A stretch of DNA of 64,000 nt from CAVDHB01 sp963608705 (GCA_963608705.1 CAVDHB010000041.1:29909-93908), one strand, 5' to 3'. Positions 15,363 through 24,715 are shown, counted from the first letter of the stretch. Notes: generated by a model not told the origin, from the letters alone. Numbers and translations are program-made.

Positions 15363-18179
15363 TCACTTTTTGTTCGGCTTGCGTATGAATTTATATGCTA
15401 ATGAGAATATGACGTAGCGAGGGATGCTGTTATACCATGTCTCGGTGCGGCCCTGGGCATTGACTGAGTACTGGCGGGTGGACAGCTGGTGGAGGATGTC
15501 GTATGCCTGAAGCTTCGCCACTACACTGCCCTTCAGAAACGGACGGGTGAGCTGGGCGTTCCATACGAGGTCATTGCTGTTCATGTAGGCGGTATCGTAG
15601 CCACGGCGGCTGTAGTTCTGCAGGTCGGTGGCGATGGTCAGCTTCACCCAGGGGATGGTGTATTGCAGGTTGGCACCATAGTTGAAGTCGTAAACATCTA
15701 ACTTTCCGAAGTTCTCACGGTGGCTACGAGAGTGCTGTGAGACGTAGCTACCCGTCAGCGAGGCACGCAATGGGCCATTCTGATAACTCAGCTTGGCGAA
15801 CATCTCAGGTCTCAACGTGTTCACCTTGCTCAGCCTTGTGGCATCGTCGTCATACGTCACATCGAAGTCGACGCTGTGCTGATAGTTTAATACTCCCCTC
15901 AGTTCATAGCGCAGACGTTTGTTATGGGGTAGTGGGCCAACCATTCCTGCATTGAAAGAACCGTTCCAGTTGCCTTTTACGTTGTCCGCCATATAGGTGT
16001 ATGCGCCAGTCTGGGTGTCGTAAGTGGTGCGTGTGCCGGTGGCACGCTGCACTATCATGCCTTTCAGATTAGCCCACCAGTCCATACTGATTTTCTTTAT
16101 TCGGGATGAGAAATACAAACTTACATCGTGCTTGATGTTGCTTTTCAAGTCAGGGTTAGTCAGTCGCACGGCAAGGGGATTGGAGCTGTCCGTGCGTGGC
16201 ATCATGTCTACGATGTCGGGCTGATCCACCAACAGGCGATAACTGAAGTTGAGGGTTTGTGCGCCATTGATTTTCCCTAACTCAAAACGAGGCGTGAACT
16301 TCCCGTAGCCACGGTTCTTCGTGGTGCAGACTCCGTCATGCAGATACCACAGGCGTTCGTCTACATAAGAATAAGGTAGGGAAAAAAGTATCATATTTTT
16401 TCTCGTGCTTTTCGCTATGAGCAACTCACCAGCATATTCACGACCCATTGTTACGCTGCTGTAGCTGCTTTCACGGTCGAGGGTGAGCAGCATCGAGTCG
16501 CGTGTGGACGGCAGGAAGCCCGTGTTGTCGGCATAAACGCCTCCAAGACTGTCGAGCCGGAAGTTCTCATTGGTACGGCTCTCACGCCTTTGTTTATAGG
16601 TAGCGATGAGCGAAAGTCTCCAGTCGTATGGCAATGGCGTGCCGTAAAGAGCTGTAAGGTCAAAGTTGTAACCTGAGGAATGCCTGTCCTGATAGTTGTT
16701 TCTCAGCTCACTGTTGCCGCTTTCGGCATATTCCATGCTCCGCAAATCAAAGGTTTCATTAGGCTTACGGGTGTTGTATCTTCCAGCAGCATGAAGGTTC
16801 AGATAGTTGCCACCCTCAAATCTCAAATACCAATCCACGTATCCGTTAATGTCAAGCTCTCTCCTTTTTGACAACAACGCACTGCTGCTACGGTTGATGA
16901 GGGCAGTCTGATAGGTGGAGTCGGAACTGCTTGATTGTCCATCACCCTGACTGTACTTCGTTTCCACGTTGGTGCGGAGGTTCAGCTTCTTCAGTGCTAA
17001 GGTGTTACGGGCACGGAATTCGAAGTTGTCGTTACGGCTGATTGATGACGAGCCACGCATTATGTTGCCTTGCGATGAGAAATTCTCCGAGGCGGTGCGC
17101 TGTTGGTTGTCGGTATCGTCCCACTTCAAGGTCGAAGTGAAGTTTTCCATCACCGTCTTCTTTCTGTCAGAATGGTCGATGTTCAGCCCTACCTGCTTGG
17201 TGGTTAGCAGCCCTGCGGGCATCTTCGACGGGTTCCAGTCACCGCTTTCGCCCGGTCCACGATTCTCGTTCACGTTGTTGGCGTTGCCAAAGAGGGTTAT
17301 TCGGGTGAAATCGTCATAGTACAAGCCGAACGCCCTGCCCATCCACCGTCTCTCTGAGCCTGCCCCAGCCTCGGCGTTGGCTATGATGCCACGGGCGTAC
17401 TCACGCTTCAAGCCCACATCCATCACGTATTCCTTCTTGTCAATCTGCTGTCCGAGACTCTGGTTGCGCTCAGTGTCACGGTCGTACACCTTGATGTCCT
17501 TCACGGTGAAGTATGGCAGGTTGTCGAGCATCATCTTGTTGTCACCCTTGAAGAAGTCTTTGCCGTTGAGCATCAGATAGTCTACCTTGCGCCCTTTCAC
17601 GTATATGTCGCCATTGTCTTTTATCTCTGCCCCAGGCAACTGGCTGACCAGTCCCTTGAGCATCGATCCCTCGGGCATGTTAAACGCTGTAGCGTCATAT
17701 ACGATAGTATCGCCACGATAGGCTATCTGCACCCTCGTGCCACGCACGACCACATCGTTGAGGTCGACAGACTTGTATATGTCGTCACGTTTCTTCTTCA
17801 GTTTTATAGTAGGAACTTCATAGTATTTCTTGCTTCCACGCACCTTCACCTCATAGTTCACCGTGGCTGACTCATAGCCATCGTGCGTGGCACGGATGAT
17901 GTAGCGTCCGTTCTGGCGTGGTATGTCTATGTGAAAATAAGAGTTACGGTCCATACTATAACACGTCACGGTGCCTACCACTGCTGAGTCAGCATTCATT
18001 ACGGTCACCTTGGCACGCAGTCCGATGTTGGTAAATGAATCGTCCACACTGCCAGTGAGTTCCACTGTCCGCCCTTTTGGTGCCGTTCTCTTGTCTACAG
18101 AGCCATTGTTTTGGGCGGTCATGCACAGGGTAAGTAACAGTGATAGAAGGGTTAGCAAGGGTTTCCTTGTCATGCTCAT
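15363..18179 (-). CDS. Outer-membrane beta-barrel protein (TonB-receptor-like, OMP_b-brl_3 family)
   Basis: This protein of about 938 residues has a signal peptide (MSMTRKPLLTLLSLLLTLCMTAQ), a carboxypeptidase-regulatory-like Ig domain (about 35-130; RYIIRATHDGYESATVNYEVKV), a plug-like domain (LNDVVVRGTRVQI ... LPGAEIKDNGDIYVKGRKVDYLMLNGKDFF) and a long beta-barrel. It belongs to the outer-membrane beta-barrel family common in Bacteroidetes and related to TonB-dependent receptors; the cargo is unknown. The ATG at 18179 (or 18173) is chosen because a -7 element lies at 18217-18224, making an 18242 start impossible. No SusD partner is adjacent. The same family recurs in the RiPP cluster at 58795. 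Confidence 0.85.
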   Translation of the reverse strand: MSMTRKPLLTLLSLLLTLCMTAQNNGSVDKRTAPKGRTVELTGSVDDSFTNIGLRAKVTVMNADSAVVGTVTCYSMDRNSYFHIDIPRQNGRYIIRATHDGYESATVNYEVKVRGSKKYYEVPTIKLKKKRDDIYKSVDLNDVVVRGTRVQIAYRGDTIVYDATAFNMPEGSMLKGLVSQLPGAEIKDNGDIYVKGRKVDYLMLNGKDFFKGDNKMMLDNLPYFTVKDIKVYDRDTERNQSLGQQIDKKEYVMDVGLKREYARGIIANAEAGAGSERRWMGRAFGLYYDDFTRITLFGNANNVNENRGPGESGDWNPSKMPAGLLTTKQVGLNIDHSDRKKTVMENFTSTLKWDDTDNQQRTASENFSSQGNIMRGSSSISRNDNFEFRARNTLALKKLNLRTNVETKYSQGDGQSSSSDSTYQTALINRSSSALLSKRRELDINGYVDWYLRFEGGNYLNLHAAGRYNTRKPNETFDLRSMEYAESGNSELRNNYQDRHSSGYNFDLTALYGTPLPYDWRLSLIATYKQRRESRTNENFRLDSLGGVYADNTGFLPSTRDSMLLTLDRESSYSSVTMGREYAGELLIAKSTRKNMILFSLPYSYVDERLWYLHDGVCTTKNRGYGKFTPRFELGKINGAQTLNFSYRLLVDQPDIVDMMPRTDSSNPLAVRLTNPDLKSNIKHDVSLYFSSRIKKISMDWWANLKGMIVQRATGTRTTYDTQTGAYTYMADNVKGNWNGSFNAGMVGPLPHNKRLRYELRGVLNYQHSVDFDVTYDDDATRLSKVNTLRPEMFAKLSYQNGPLRASLTGSYVSQHSRSHRENFGKLDVYDFNYGANLQYTIPWVKLTIATDLQNYSRRGYDTAYMNSNDLVWNAQLTRPFLKGSVVAKLQAYDILHQLSTRQYSVNAQGRTETWYNSIPRYVIFSLAYKFIRKPNKK

Positions 18180-18216
18180 ATAATAAATTGTTTGAGTTGG
18201 TAATAATAAAGTTGCA

Positions 18217-18224
18217 CAAATGTA
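18217..18224 (-). promoter_or_regulatory. -7 element of the outer-membrane barrel gene
   Basis: On the minus strand TACATTTG matches TAnnTTTG, about 38 bp upstream of the ATG at 18179. No clear -33 box was seen. Confidence 0.55.
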
Positions 18225-18322
18225 AAAATAAATAACGGACATAGGTCGTTTAAGGCTATGAATTTAATGATTGATAACGACTTTTTACATGATAGTACTT
18301 ATATGGTGTTTCCCGACTCGTT

Positions 18323-18376
18323 ACTCACCGCTTTACTACCCCTTTCTCACCGAGTGATTTTTGCAGGGCGGTGAGT
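18323..18376. repeat. ACTCACCGC repeat with inverted arm
   Basis: ACTCACCGC (18323-18331) and a variant TCTCACCGA (18345-18353) are followed by the reverse complement GCGGTGAGT (18368-18376). The same 9-mer forms a 21-bp-period array at 36371-36448. Confidence 0.6.
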
Positions 18377-18422
18377 TAGATGTACTGTTTCACTGAATGG
18401 ATTCGATAGTCAATACCAACTT

Positions 18423-18454
18423 CTTGCACATTGTGGGAAAAAGTTGTAACTTCG
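18423..18454 (+). promoter_or_regulatory. Promoter of the AspT-type transporter
   Basis: CTTG (18423-18426), a 20-bp spacer and TAACTTCG (18447-18454) fit the Bacteroides pattern with one deviation in each box. The predicted start of transcription falls almost on the ATG at 18462, so the message may be nearly leaderless, or translation may start at the in-frame ATG at 18474. Confidence 0.6.
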
Positions 18455-18461
18455 CGGCATT

Positions 18462-20057
18462 ATGTTAGAATTGATGCAAAATTCCCCACTGTTTGCCGTC
18501 TTCACGATTGTGGCGTTGGGGTTCCTTCTTGGAAAGATTACGGTGAAAGGATTGTCGTTAGGTGTGTCCGCCGTGATATTTGTGGCATTGGCCTTTGGAC
18601 ATTACGGAGTGAGTGTGCCTCCTATTCTGGGTACATTCGGGCTGGTGCTCTTCATTTTCACTATCGGTATTCAGGCAGGACCTGGATTTGTGGACTCTTT
18701 CCGGAGTAAGGGGAAGACATTGATTCTTTTGACGCTTTTGATTATCTTTTCCGGGGCATTGACCGGCGTGATACTGAAATATGTGTGTAACGAACCCATG
18801 CCTCGAATCATTGGATTATTGGCGGGTGCGTTGACCAGTACGCCCGGATTGGCGGTGGCTATTGATACGACCAAGTCGCCAGACGCTTCTATTGCCTACG
18901 GTATCGCTTATCCTTTTGGTGTGATAGGCGTGATTCTTTTCGTGAAGCTGCTGCCGAAAATGCTGCATAAGGATTTGGATGCGGAGGCTCGTAAGCTGGA
19001 GAAAGCACGCAGAAGCAAGTTTCCTTCACTGACAGTCTCCCTCTTCGATGTGGAGACTGAAACTGCGTTGGGACGTTCATTAGCGGATTTGAACATTCGT
19101 GCGGTGACAGGAGCGGTGATTTCCCGTGTCAGCCGCAAGGGGCGTATCTTCACTCCCAAGGCTGATACCGTGTTAGAGAAGGGAGACGTGTTGCAGGCCG
19201 TGGGAAGCAAGTCCGCTTTGGAGAAACTGTCTGTCATGGTAGGTCCTTTTGAACCTGGAGAATTGCCTTTGACCTCGGCTCAGACTACGGAATCTGTCTT
19301 GCTGACAAAGCAGGAGATGATAAACAAGCAAATAGGGGAGTTGAAACTTCGGGAGAACTTCGGATGTACGATTACACGTATCCGTCGAAGCGGTATTGAT
19401 TTGGCTCCTTCTCCCGACTTTGCCTTGAAGTTTGGCGACAAAATAATGATTGTCGGCGAGAAAGAAGGCATACAGGGCGTGGCTAAGTTGCTGGGAAACA
19501 ATAAGCGGTTGTTGTCTGATACTGACCTTTTCCCCATTGCGTTGGGCATCATTTTCGGTATCTTGGTGGGAGAATTTCATTTGACATTCGGCCAGAGTTT
19601 TTCTTTCTCTCCGGGTTTGTCCGGCGGCATCTTGATTGTGGCGTTGGCTTTGAGTGCCATAGGGAAGACCGGGCCGATTATCTGGACAATGTCCGGTTCT
19701 GCCAACCACTTGCTGCGTGAGTTGGGACTGTTGTTGTTCCTTACTGAAGTGGGAACTTCTGCGGGAAAGACGTTGGTGCAAACTTTCGAGCAGAGTGGTT
19801 TCGTCTTGTTCGGTATCGGTGCGGCCTTGACGTTGGTGCCACTGATTATAGCTACATTAGCAGCTCGTTTTATATTCAAGGTGACATTGCCCGACTTGTT
19901 GGGAACGTTGACAGGAGGAATGACCAGTACACCGGGACTGGCCGCCGTGGACTCCATGACGGACAGCAACATTCCCGGTGTGGCCTATGCGACAGTGTAT
20001 CCTATCGCTATGGTATTGCTGATTATCGCCATTCAGATAATGTCGGTAATCGCTTAG
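18462..20057 (+). CDS. AspT/YidE/YbjL family putative transporter
   Basis: This 531-residue inner-membrane protein has two related hydrophobic halves (about 1-175 and 350-531), each with the GxLTSTPGLA signature (GALTSTPGLAVA and GGMTSTPGLAAV). Between them lie two RCK_C/TrkA_C regulatory domains (about 195-340). This is the YidE/YbjL duplication architecture shared with the aspartate:alanine exchanger AspT; the substrate of this copy is unknown. Its stop codon overlaps the stop of the convergent thioesterase gene by 4 bp, with no terminator between. An alternative start is the ATG at 18474. Confidence 0.9.
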   Translation: MLELMQNSPLFAVFTIVALGFLLGKITVKGLSLGVSAVIFVALAFGHYGVSVPPILGTFGLVLFIFTIGIQAGPGFVDSFRSKGKTLILLTLLIIFSGALTGVILKYVCNEPMPRIIGLLAGALTSTPGLAVAIDTTKSPDASIAYGIAYPFGVIGVILFVKLLPKMLHKDLDAEARKLEKARRSKFPSLTVSLFDVETETALGRSLADLNIRAVTGAVISRVSRKGRIFTPKADTVLEKGDVLQAVGSKSALEKLSVMVGPFEPGELPLTSAQTTESVLLTKQEMINKQIGELKLRENFGCTITRIRRSGIDLAPSPDFALKFGDKIMIVGEKEGIQGVAKLLGNNKRLLSDTDLFPIALGIIFGILVGEFHLTFGQSFSFSPGLSGGILIVALALSAIGKTGPIIWTMSGSANHLLRELGLLLFLTEVGTSAGKTLVQTFEQSGFVLFGIGAALTLVPLIIATLAARFIFKVTLPDLLGTLTGGMTSTPGLAAVDSMTDSNIPGVAYATVYPIAMVLLIIAIQIMSVIA

Positions 20058-20464
20058 TCAAGATACTTGGCGAAGGCTTCCTGTAATTGCGGGCAGTCGG
20101 AGAGTTTTCCGTTTACCAGACATACTGCGTCCACCTTGGACAACAGGGCGCATTTCATGTCGGGTAGACGGTAGATATCCTGATGGAATACATAGCGGAT
20201 ACCTTCTTTGGACAGGTAGAGCTTGGAGACAAACTCGTCTCCGCTTCGTAGCGGTGTCTTGAAAGCCATTTGCAACCGGGCCACTACGGCGTCGATGCCT
20301 TGTGCGTGTAGCCGGGCGAAGCTGACACCCTCGCTCAGGAGGAACTCGTGGCGGGTGTGCTCGATGTAGTGCTGGTAGTTGGCGTTGTTCACAATGCCTT
20401 GAAGGTCGCATTCATAGTCGCGCACCTTCATCTTCAATTCGAATATATACTTTTCCTTGTTCAT
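20054..20464 (-). CDS. Acyl-CoA thioesterase (4-hydroxybenzoyl-CoA thioesterase fold)
   Basis: This 136-residue hot-dog-fold protein has the 4HBT signature VRDYECDLQGIVNNANYQHYIEHTRHEF, where the Asp of YECD is the expected catalytic residue. It hydrolyses acyl-CoA thioesters in the cytoplasm; chain preference is not visible. The long open frame upstream to 21019 lies on top of yicC and is not part of the gene. MNKEKYIFELKMKVRDYE at 20464 is the natural start. The 3' ends of this gene and the transporter overlap by 4 bp. Confidence 0.88.
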   Translation of the reverse strand: MNKEKYIFELKMKVRDYECDLQGIVNNANYQHYIEHTRHEFLLSEGVSFARLHAQGIDAVVARLQMAFKTPLRSGDEFVSKLYLSKEGIRYVFHQDIYRLPDMKCALLSKVDAVCLVNGKLSDCPQLQEAFAKYLD

Positions 20465-20557
20465 GATTCTGTATAATAAGACGGCGCGAATGTACGAATA
20501 AAATCCGTGGCATACAGGAAAACAAGGCGAAACGATACAGGATAACGGAAAAATCAC

Positions 20558-20565
20558 TACTTTTG
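20558..20565 (+). promoter_or_regulatory. -7 element of the yicC-gmk-nadD-menA operon
   Basis: TACTTTTG matches TAnnTTTG, 25 bp upstream of the yicC start codon. No convincing -33 box was seen. Confidence 0.55.
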
Positions 20566-20590
20566 CAGACAAAATAAAAGAACATTCAAT

Positions 20591-21466
20591 ATGATACAAT
20601 CTATGACCGGCTACGGCAAGGCTACCGTAGTTTTCGGAGAAAAGAAAGTGGACGTGGAGATAAAGTCCTTGAACAGCAAAGCGTTGGATTTGACCATGCG
20701 TGTGGCACCCCTTTATCGGGAAAAGGAAATCGAGATACGCGGCTTGATTGCCAAGGCATTGGAACGCGGCAAAGTGGATTTCTGTCTTTATATAGAAAAA
20801 GATGACGCACAGGTGGCGGCTCCTATCAACCAGGCTTTGTTCGGCAACTATTATAATCAAATCCAGGCACTTTCCAAGAATCTGGGCATTCCCGTGCCGG
20901 AAGATTGGTTCTCTACTATCCTCCGTTTGCCGGACGTGATGTCCAAGACGGAAGTTCCTCAACTGTCCGAAGAGGAATGGAAGGTGGTGAAAGCCGGCAT
21001 AGAGGAAGCTATTCAGCATTTAGTGGAGTTCCGTAAGCAGGAAGGCGCATCCTTGGAGAAGAAGTTCACGGAGAAAGTGGACAATATCGAGAACCTGCTG
21101 CACAGCATCGAACCCTATGAGAAGAGCCGTGTGGAGAAAATCAAGGGACGTATCATTGACGGACTGAAACAGTTGCCGGAGGCAAGCTATGACCAAAACC
21201 GTCTGGAGCAGGAACTCATTTATTATATCGAGAAACTGGACATCAGCGAGGAGAAACAACGTCTGGCCAACCACTTGAAGTATTTCCGGGAGACCATGGC
21301 TGAAGGCCACGGACAGGGAAAGAAACTTGGATTCATCGCACAGGAGATGGGACGCGAAATCAATACCACGGGCAGCAAGAGCAACTTGGCGGAGATGCAG
21401 AACATCGTGGTGAAGATGAAGGACGAGCTGGAGCAAATCAAGGAACAGGTACTGAACGTAATGTAA
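20591..21466 (+). CDS. yicC: YicC family endoribonuclease
   Basis: This 291-residue protein begins MIQSMTGYGKA, the diagnostic N-terminus of the YicC family, and ends with the DUF1732 region (GKKLGFIAQEMGREINTTGSKSNLAEMQNIVVKMKDELEQIKEQVLNV). YicC homologues are metal-dependent RNases acting in small-RNA turnover in E. coli. Length is normal. It starts a tight run with gmk 6 bp downstream, an arrangement conserved in many bacteria. Confidence 0.95.
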   Translation: MIQSMTGYGKATVVFGEKKVDVEIKSLNSKALDLTMRVAPLYREKEIEIRGLIAKALERGKVDFCLYIEKDDAQVAAPINQALFGNYYNQIQALSKNLGIPVPEDWFSTILRLPDVMSKTEVPQLSEEEWKVVKAGIEEAIQHLVEFRKQEGASLEKKFTEKVDNIENLLHSIEPYEKSRVEKIKGRIIDGLKQLPEASYDQNRLEQELIYYIEKLDISEEKQRLANHLKYFRETMAEGHGQGKKLGFIAQEMGREINTTGSKSNLAEMQNIVVKMKDELEQIKEQVLNVM

Positions 21467-21472
21467 TACGCT

Positions 21473-22042
21473 ATGGCAGGTAAACTGATTATATTTTCTG
21501 CACCTTCAGGGTCGGGGAAGTCCACGCTCATTGAGAGCTTGATGCCTCACAAGGAGCTGAACCTGCACTTTTCCATCTCGGCGACCAATCGTCCGCCTCG
21601 TGGAAAAGAACAGAACGGGGTGGAATACTTTTTCCTGTCTACGGAGGAGTTTAAGCAAAAGATTGAGGAGGGTGACTTCATTGAATATGAGGAGGTTTAT
21701 CCCGGACGTTTTTACGGCACGTTGAAGAGCCAGGTGGAGAAACAGTTGGCTGCCGGAGAGAATGTCTTGTTCGACATAGACGTGAAGGGTGGATGCAATG
21801 TGAAGAAACTCTATGGCGACCGTGCCATGAGCGTGTTCGTGCAACCTCCTTCAATCGACGTGTTGAGAAAACGGCTGGAAGGCAGAGGGACAGACTCGCA
21901 GGACATGATAGAGAAAAGACTTGCCAAGGCGGAATATGAGCTGAGTTTTGCCCCGAAGTTCGACCATGTGGTGGTCAATGACCAGTTGGAGGTAGCTCGG
22001 GAAGAAGTGTACCGCTTGGTAGCAGACTTCTTGAAGAAGTGA
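21473..22042 (+). CDS. gmk: Guanylate kinase
   Basis: This 189-residue enzyme catalyses ATP + GMP to ADP + GDP in purine nucleotide metabolism. The P-loop SAPSGSGKST is at residues 9-18; the GMP-binding parts ISATNRPPRGKEQNGVEYFF and FIEYEEVYPGRFYGT, and DIDVKGGCNVKK, are all intact. Length is normal. The stop codon overlaps the GTG start of nadD (GTGA), suggesting translational coupling. Confidence 0.97.
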   Translation: MAGKLIIFSAPSGSGKSTLIESLMPHKELNLHFSISATNRPPRGKEQNGVEYFFLSTEEFKQKIEEGDFIEYEEVYPGRFYGTLKSQVEKQLAAGENVLFDIDVKGGCNVKKLYGDRAMSVFVQPPSIDVLRKRLEGRGTDSQDMIEKRLAKAEYELSFAPKFDHVVVNDQLEVAREEVYRLVADFLKK

Positions 22043-22617
22043 GAAGGATAGGCGTTTTCGGTGGGTCGTTCAATCCCATTCACAATGGCCATATCCAGTT
22101 GGGACGTGCGTTGTGTAGGGAACACGGAGTGGACGAGTTATGGTATGTAGTCAGTCCCTTGAACCCGCTGAAAGCGGAAAACCATGAGCTGGCTTCGCCG
22201 GAAGAGCGGTTAGCCATGGCTCGGCTTGCCGTAAAGGCTTATCCCGAATTGCAAGTCTCCGATGTGGAGTTCTCATTGCCCAAGCCGTCTTATATGGCGA
22301 ATACCTTGGCCTGTTTACAACGGTCTCACCCCACCGATAGGTTTATTCTTGTCATTGGTGCGGACAACTGGCTGTGTTTTCCCCATTGGTATCATTACAA
22401 GGAGATACTGGCTCGTCATGAGGTGTGGATATATCCCCGTCCGGGTTATCCCCTTCCGGCTGAACTTCCCGAAGGGGTGAGGAAAGTGGACACGCCGTTG
22501 TACGATGTCAGTGCCACTGAAGTGCGGGATTTGTTGTGCAAGGGAGAGAGTGTGGAGAATTTAGTGCCTGATAGCGTGTCCGCTTATATTCGGACGCATC
22601 ATTTATATGGTATGTAA
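22039..22617 (+). CDS. nadD: Nicotinate-nucleotide adenylyltransferase
   Basis: This 192-residue enzyme converts nicotinate mononucleotide and ATP to deamido-NAD in NAD synthesis. The nucleotidyltransferase motif GGSFNPIHNGHI is near residues 8-19 and the C-terminal motif SATEVRDLL (ISST-like) near 160. It starts with GTG inside the gmk stop region (4-bp overlap); the next codons RRIGVFGG fit the family start, so GTG is preferred. Confidence 0.95.
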   Translation: MRRIGVFGGSFNPIHNGHIQLGRALCREHGVDELWYVVSPLNPLKAENHELASPEERLAMARLAVKAYPELQVSDVEFSLPKPSYMANTLACLQRSHPTDRFILVIGADNWLCFPHWYHYKEILARHEVWIYPRPGYPLPAELPEGVRKVDTPLYDVSATEVRDLLCKGESVENLVPDSVSAYIRTHHLYGM

Positions 22618-22618
22618 T

Positions 22619-23527
22619 ATGCGACAAACCAAGATTTATCCTAATAGTTTCAAAGCATGGGTGTTGGCCGCTCGTCCAAAGACCTTGACAGGGGCAGCTG
22701 TGCCTGTGCTTATTTCTGTCAGTATGGCGTGGCATTCTTTTGAGGGCGCTTTTCCCTCTTTCCCTTGGATACCTGCGGCACTGTGTTTCTTGTTCGCCTT
22801 TTGTATGCAGATAGACGCGAATTTCGTGAACGACTATTTCGACTGTCTTAAAGGCGCTGACGGAGAGGATCGTCTGGGACCTTTGAGAGCTTGTTCACAG
22901 GGATGGATTACCCTTCCTTTTATGAGGGCTGGTATTGCCTTTACGACCTTGGTGGCCTGTCTGTGCGGTTTTCCGCTCATCTTTTACGGAGGTGTGGACA
23001 TGGTGTTCATCGGACTTGCCTGTGTGGTGTTTTGTTTCCTCTATACGTTGACCTTCTCCCGAAAAGGCTTGGGCGATGTGCTGGTTTTGTTGTTTTTCGG
23101 GGTAGTGCCGGTATGTGTACCTTATTATATAATCTGCCATGCGTGTCCGTGGTGGGTGGTGGTGGTTTCTGTGGCCTGCGGTTTGACTGTGGACACTTTG
23201 CTGGTGCTGAACAATTACCGTGACCGGGAGCAGGATTTAAAACATGGAAAAGTGACCCTGTTGGGAAGGATGTCCAGGGAAAGCGGAAGAAAACTTTACT
23301 TGTGGTTAGGCGTGGTAGCCGTGTGTCTCACCATGGCTGTAGCCATAAACCGTGTGGACAGATGGTATTTGGTCGTTGTCTTGCTTCTCTACGTGGCGCT
23401 TCATCTGAAAACCACGAAAGAAATGGGACGTGAAGAGGGAAAAGCGTTGAACAAGATATTAGGAAAAACAGCCCGGAATATCTTTGTGTACGGCCTTCTC
23501 ACAGCCGTCATTTTCCTTTGGGGATAG
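22619..23527 (+). CDS. menA: 1,4-dihydroxy-2-naphthoate polyprenyltransferase
   Basis: This UbiA-family integral membrane protein of about 302 residues attaches the polyprenyl tail in menaquinone synthesis. The two Asp-rich motifs are present: NDYFDCLKGADGEDRLG (about 70-86) and NNYRDREQDLKHGKVTL (about 195-211), between about eight hydrophobic helices. The opening KAWVLAARPKTLTGAAVPV is typical of MenA. The ATG at 22619 lies just after the nadD stop; an ATG at 22607, overlapping nadD, would add four residues. It is last in the operon. Confidence 0.92.
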   Translation: MRQTKIYPNSFKAWVLAARPKTLTGAAVPVLISVSMAWHSFEGAFPSFPWIPAALCFLFAFCMQIDANFVNDYFDCLKGADGEDRLGPLRACSQGWITLPFMRAGIAFTTLVACLCGFPLIFYGGVDMVFIGLACVVFCFLYTLTFSRKGLGDVLVLLFFGVVPVCVPYYIICHACPWWVVVVSVACGLTVDTLLVLNNYRDREQDLKHGKVTLLGRMSRESGRKLYLWLGVVAVCLTMAVAINRVDRWYLVVVLLLYVALHLKTTKEMGREEGKALNKILGKTARNIFVYGLLTAVIFLWG

Positions 23528-23754
23528 TCGGCAATCAGACTGTCCTCTTTTTCGCTTATAATCTATAAGTAGATACCAATTTAATCTGACAGATTGTGTG
23601 TAAAACAAGATTGTATGTGCTTGTTTTCGGCCTCTAAAAGGCTGAATATAGGCTGTATGAATGCTAATTGCTTTCATAATGATATCGTTTGCTTAAAGGC
23701 GATGTTCTAAAAGTCTTATTCGTAGGTCAATTGGTAGGGAAACTGTGGAGAATG
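23528..23754. other. Intergenic region after menA, no gene seen
   Basis: AT-rich sequence with a weak GCCT/AGGC hairpin near 23628-23645 that could end the menA transcript. No supported ORF, tRNA or repeat was found. Confidence 0.5.
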
Positions 23755-23786
23755 TTTGGTGGTTTCAAAGGTAGTATATATATTTG
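23755..23786 (+). promoter_or_regulatory. Bacteroides-type promoter of the DUF3836 gene
   Basis: TTTG at 23755-23758, a 20-bp spacer and TATATTTG at 23779-23786 give a consensus promoter, leaving a leader of about 88 nt before the ATG at 23881. Confidence 0.8.
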
Positions 23787-23880
23787 TAGTGCAAGCCAAG
23801 AGAGGCATTGAAAACTGAAAGTTGTCTTTCAAGACAGCGAGAATAAAATGATTACCCGAAACAAGTTAAAACGTACAGTT

Positions 23881-24273
23881 ATGAAAAGCTTAGTAAGTAA
23901 AGTGGTGATGTCAGCGGCAGTGTTAATGGCAGGCTTTACAACCGCAGCTGCTCAAAATGACTTTTACACTAATGTACACATGGACGGTCAGAATGCTTCC
24001 GAGCGTACCATCTACAAATACGATGGTTATCTGACGCCTCATTTGAAATACGATTACACCTACAATGCGGACAACAAGATGTCCTCACGCACCGCTTATC
24101 TGTGGCTCGACGCACACAATGAGTGGATTCCCTATTATCGGATTGACTATACGTATGAAAATGGCAAGGTCAATATGAAATACGGAGTGTGGGATGCGAT
24201 GTCAGGAAACTTCAGCAAATACAAAGAACACGCTTCCTACGAAGCGACTGGAGACAACGACCCGCAGTGGTGA
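23881..24273 (+). CDS. Secreted DUF3836 family protein
   Basis: This 130-residue protein has a signal peptide (MKSLVSKVVMSAAVLMAGFTTAAA, cleaved before QNDFY) and short repeated beta-hairpin units: TIYKYDGYLTPHLKYDYTYNADNKM and YYRIDYTYENGKVNMKYGVW. They resemble YD-type Tyr-rich repeats and match the Bacteroidetes-only DUF3836 family as I recall it. No function is known. The ATG at 23881 begins the signal peptide. It is a single-gene unit with its own promoter and terminator. Confidence 0.8.
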   Translation: MKSLVSKVVMSAAVLMAGFTTAAAQNDFYTNVHMDGQNASERTIYKYDGYLTPHLKYDYTYNADNKMSSRTAYLWLDAHNEWIPYYRIDYTYENGKVNMKYGVWDAMSGNFSKYKEHASYEATGDNDPQW

Positions 24274-24320
24274 TAAGGAGTAGCATTAATCTCTCTTCAT
24301 AAATATAAATTAATTGTTGG

Positions 24321-24366
24321 GATAAAGGAACGGTCAAGCGTGACATGTTTCCTTTATCTTTTTTTA
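24321..24366 (+). terminator. Rho-independent terminator after the DUF3836 gene
   Basis: GATAAAGGAA (24321-24330) pairs with TTCCTTTATC (24349-24358). An inner GTCA/TGAC stem extends it, and a run of seven T follows. Confidence 0.85.
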
Positions 24367-24462
24367 TGCCCGTTGTGAGCCTTGTCTCTGAGCGTATATG
24401 GAAAGCCCGCTTGCACAGCGTCAATTCCTTTCTGTTTTAGGTATGCTAATCTGTATCTTTAT

Positions 24463-24715
24463 TAGGTCGCAAAGTCTTGCCTTGAAAGATTACTAAGTCT
24501 TCCTTCAAGACATTACTAGGTTTGTGTTTGAGAGATTACTAGGTTTGTGCTTGAGACATTACTAGGTTTGTGCTTGAGACATTACTAGGTTTGTGCTTAA
24601 GAGATTACTAGGTCCTTGATCAAGACATTACTAAGTCCTTGCTTAAGACATTACTAAATCCTGTTCCAAGCGATTATTAAGTCCTGACCTATGAGATTAC
24701 TAAGTCTTGGCTCAA
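24463..24715. repeat. Intergenic array of eleven 23-bp repeats (array 2a)
   Basis: Units start at 24463, 24486, 24509, 24532, 24555, 24578, 24601, 24624, 24647, 24670 and 24693, exactly 23 bp apart. The core GA(G/C)ATTACTA(A/G)GT is the same as in the array at 5209, and the leader (GCTAATCTGTAT, TTTAT, AGGTCG) is shared. A sub-family with GGTTTGTGCTTGA occupies the middle units. There is no open reading frame across the array. Confidence 0.92.

Noticed and set aside
20465..21019. N-terminal extension of the thioesterase frame
   Set aside because: It overlaps yicC on the other strand; the thioesterase family starts at MNKEKY (20464).
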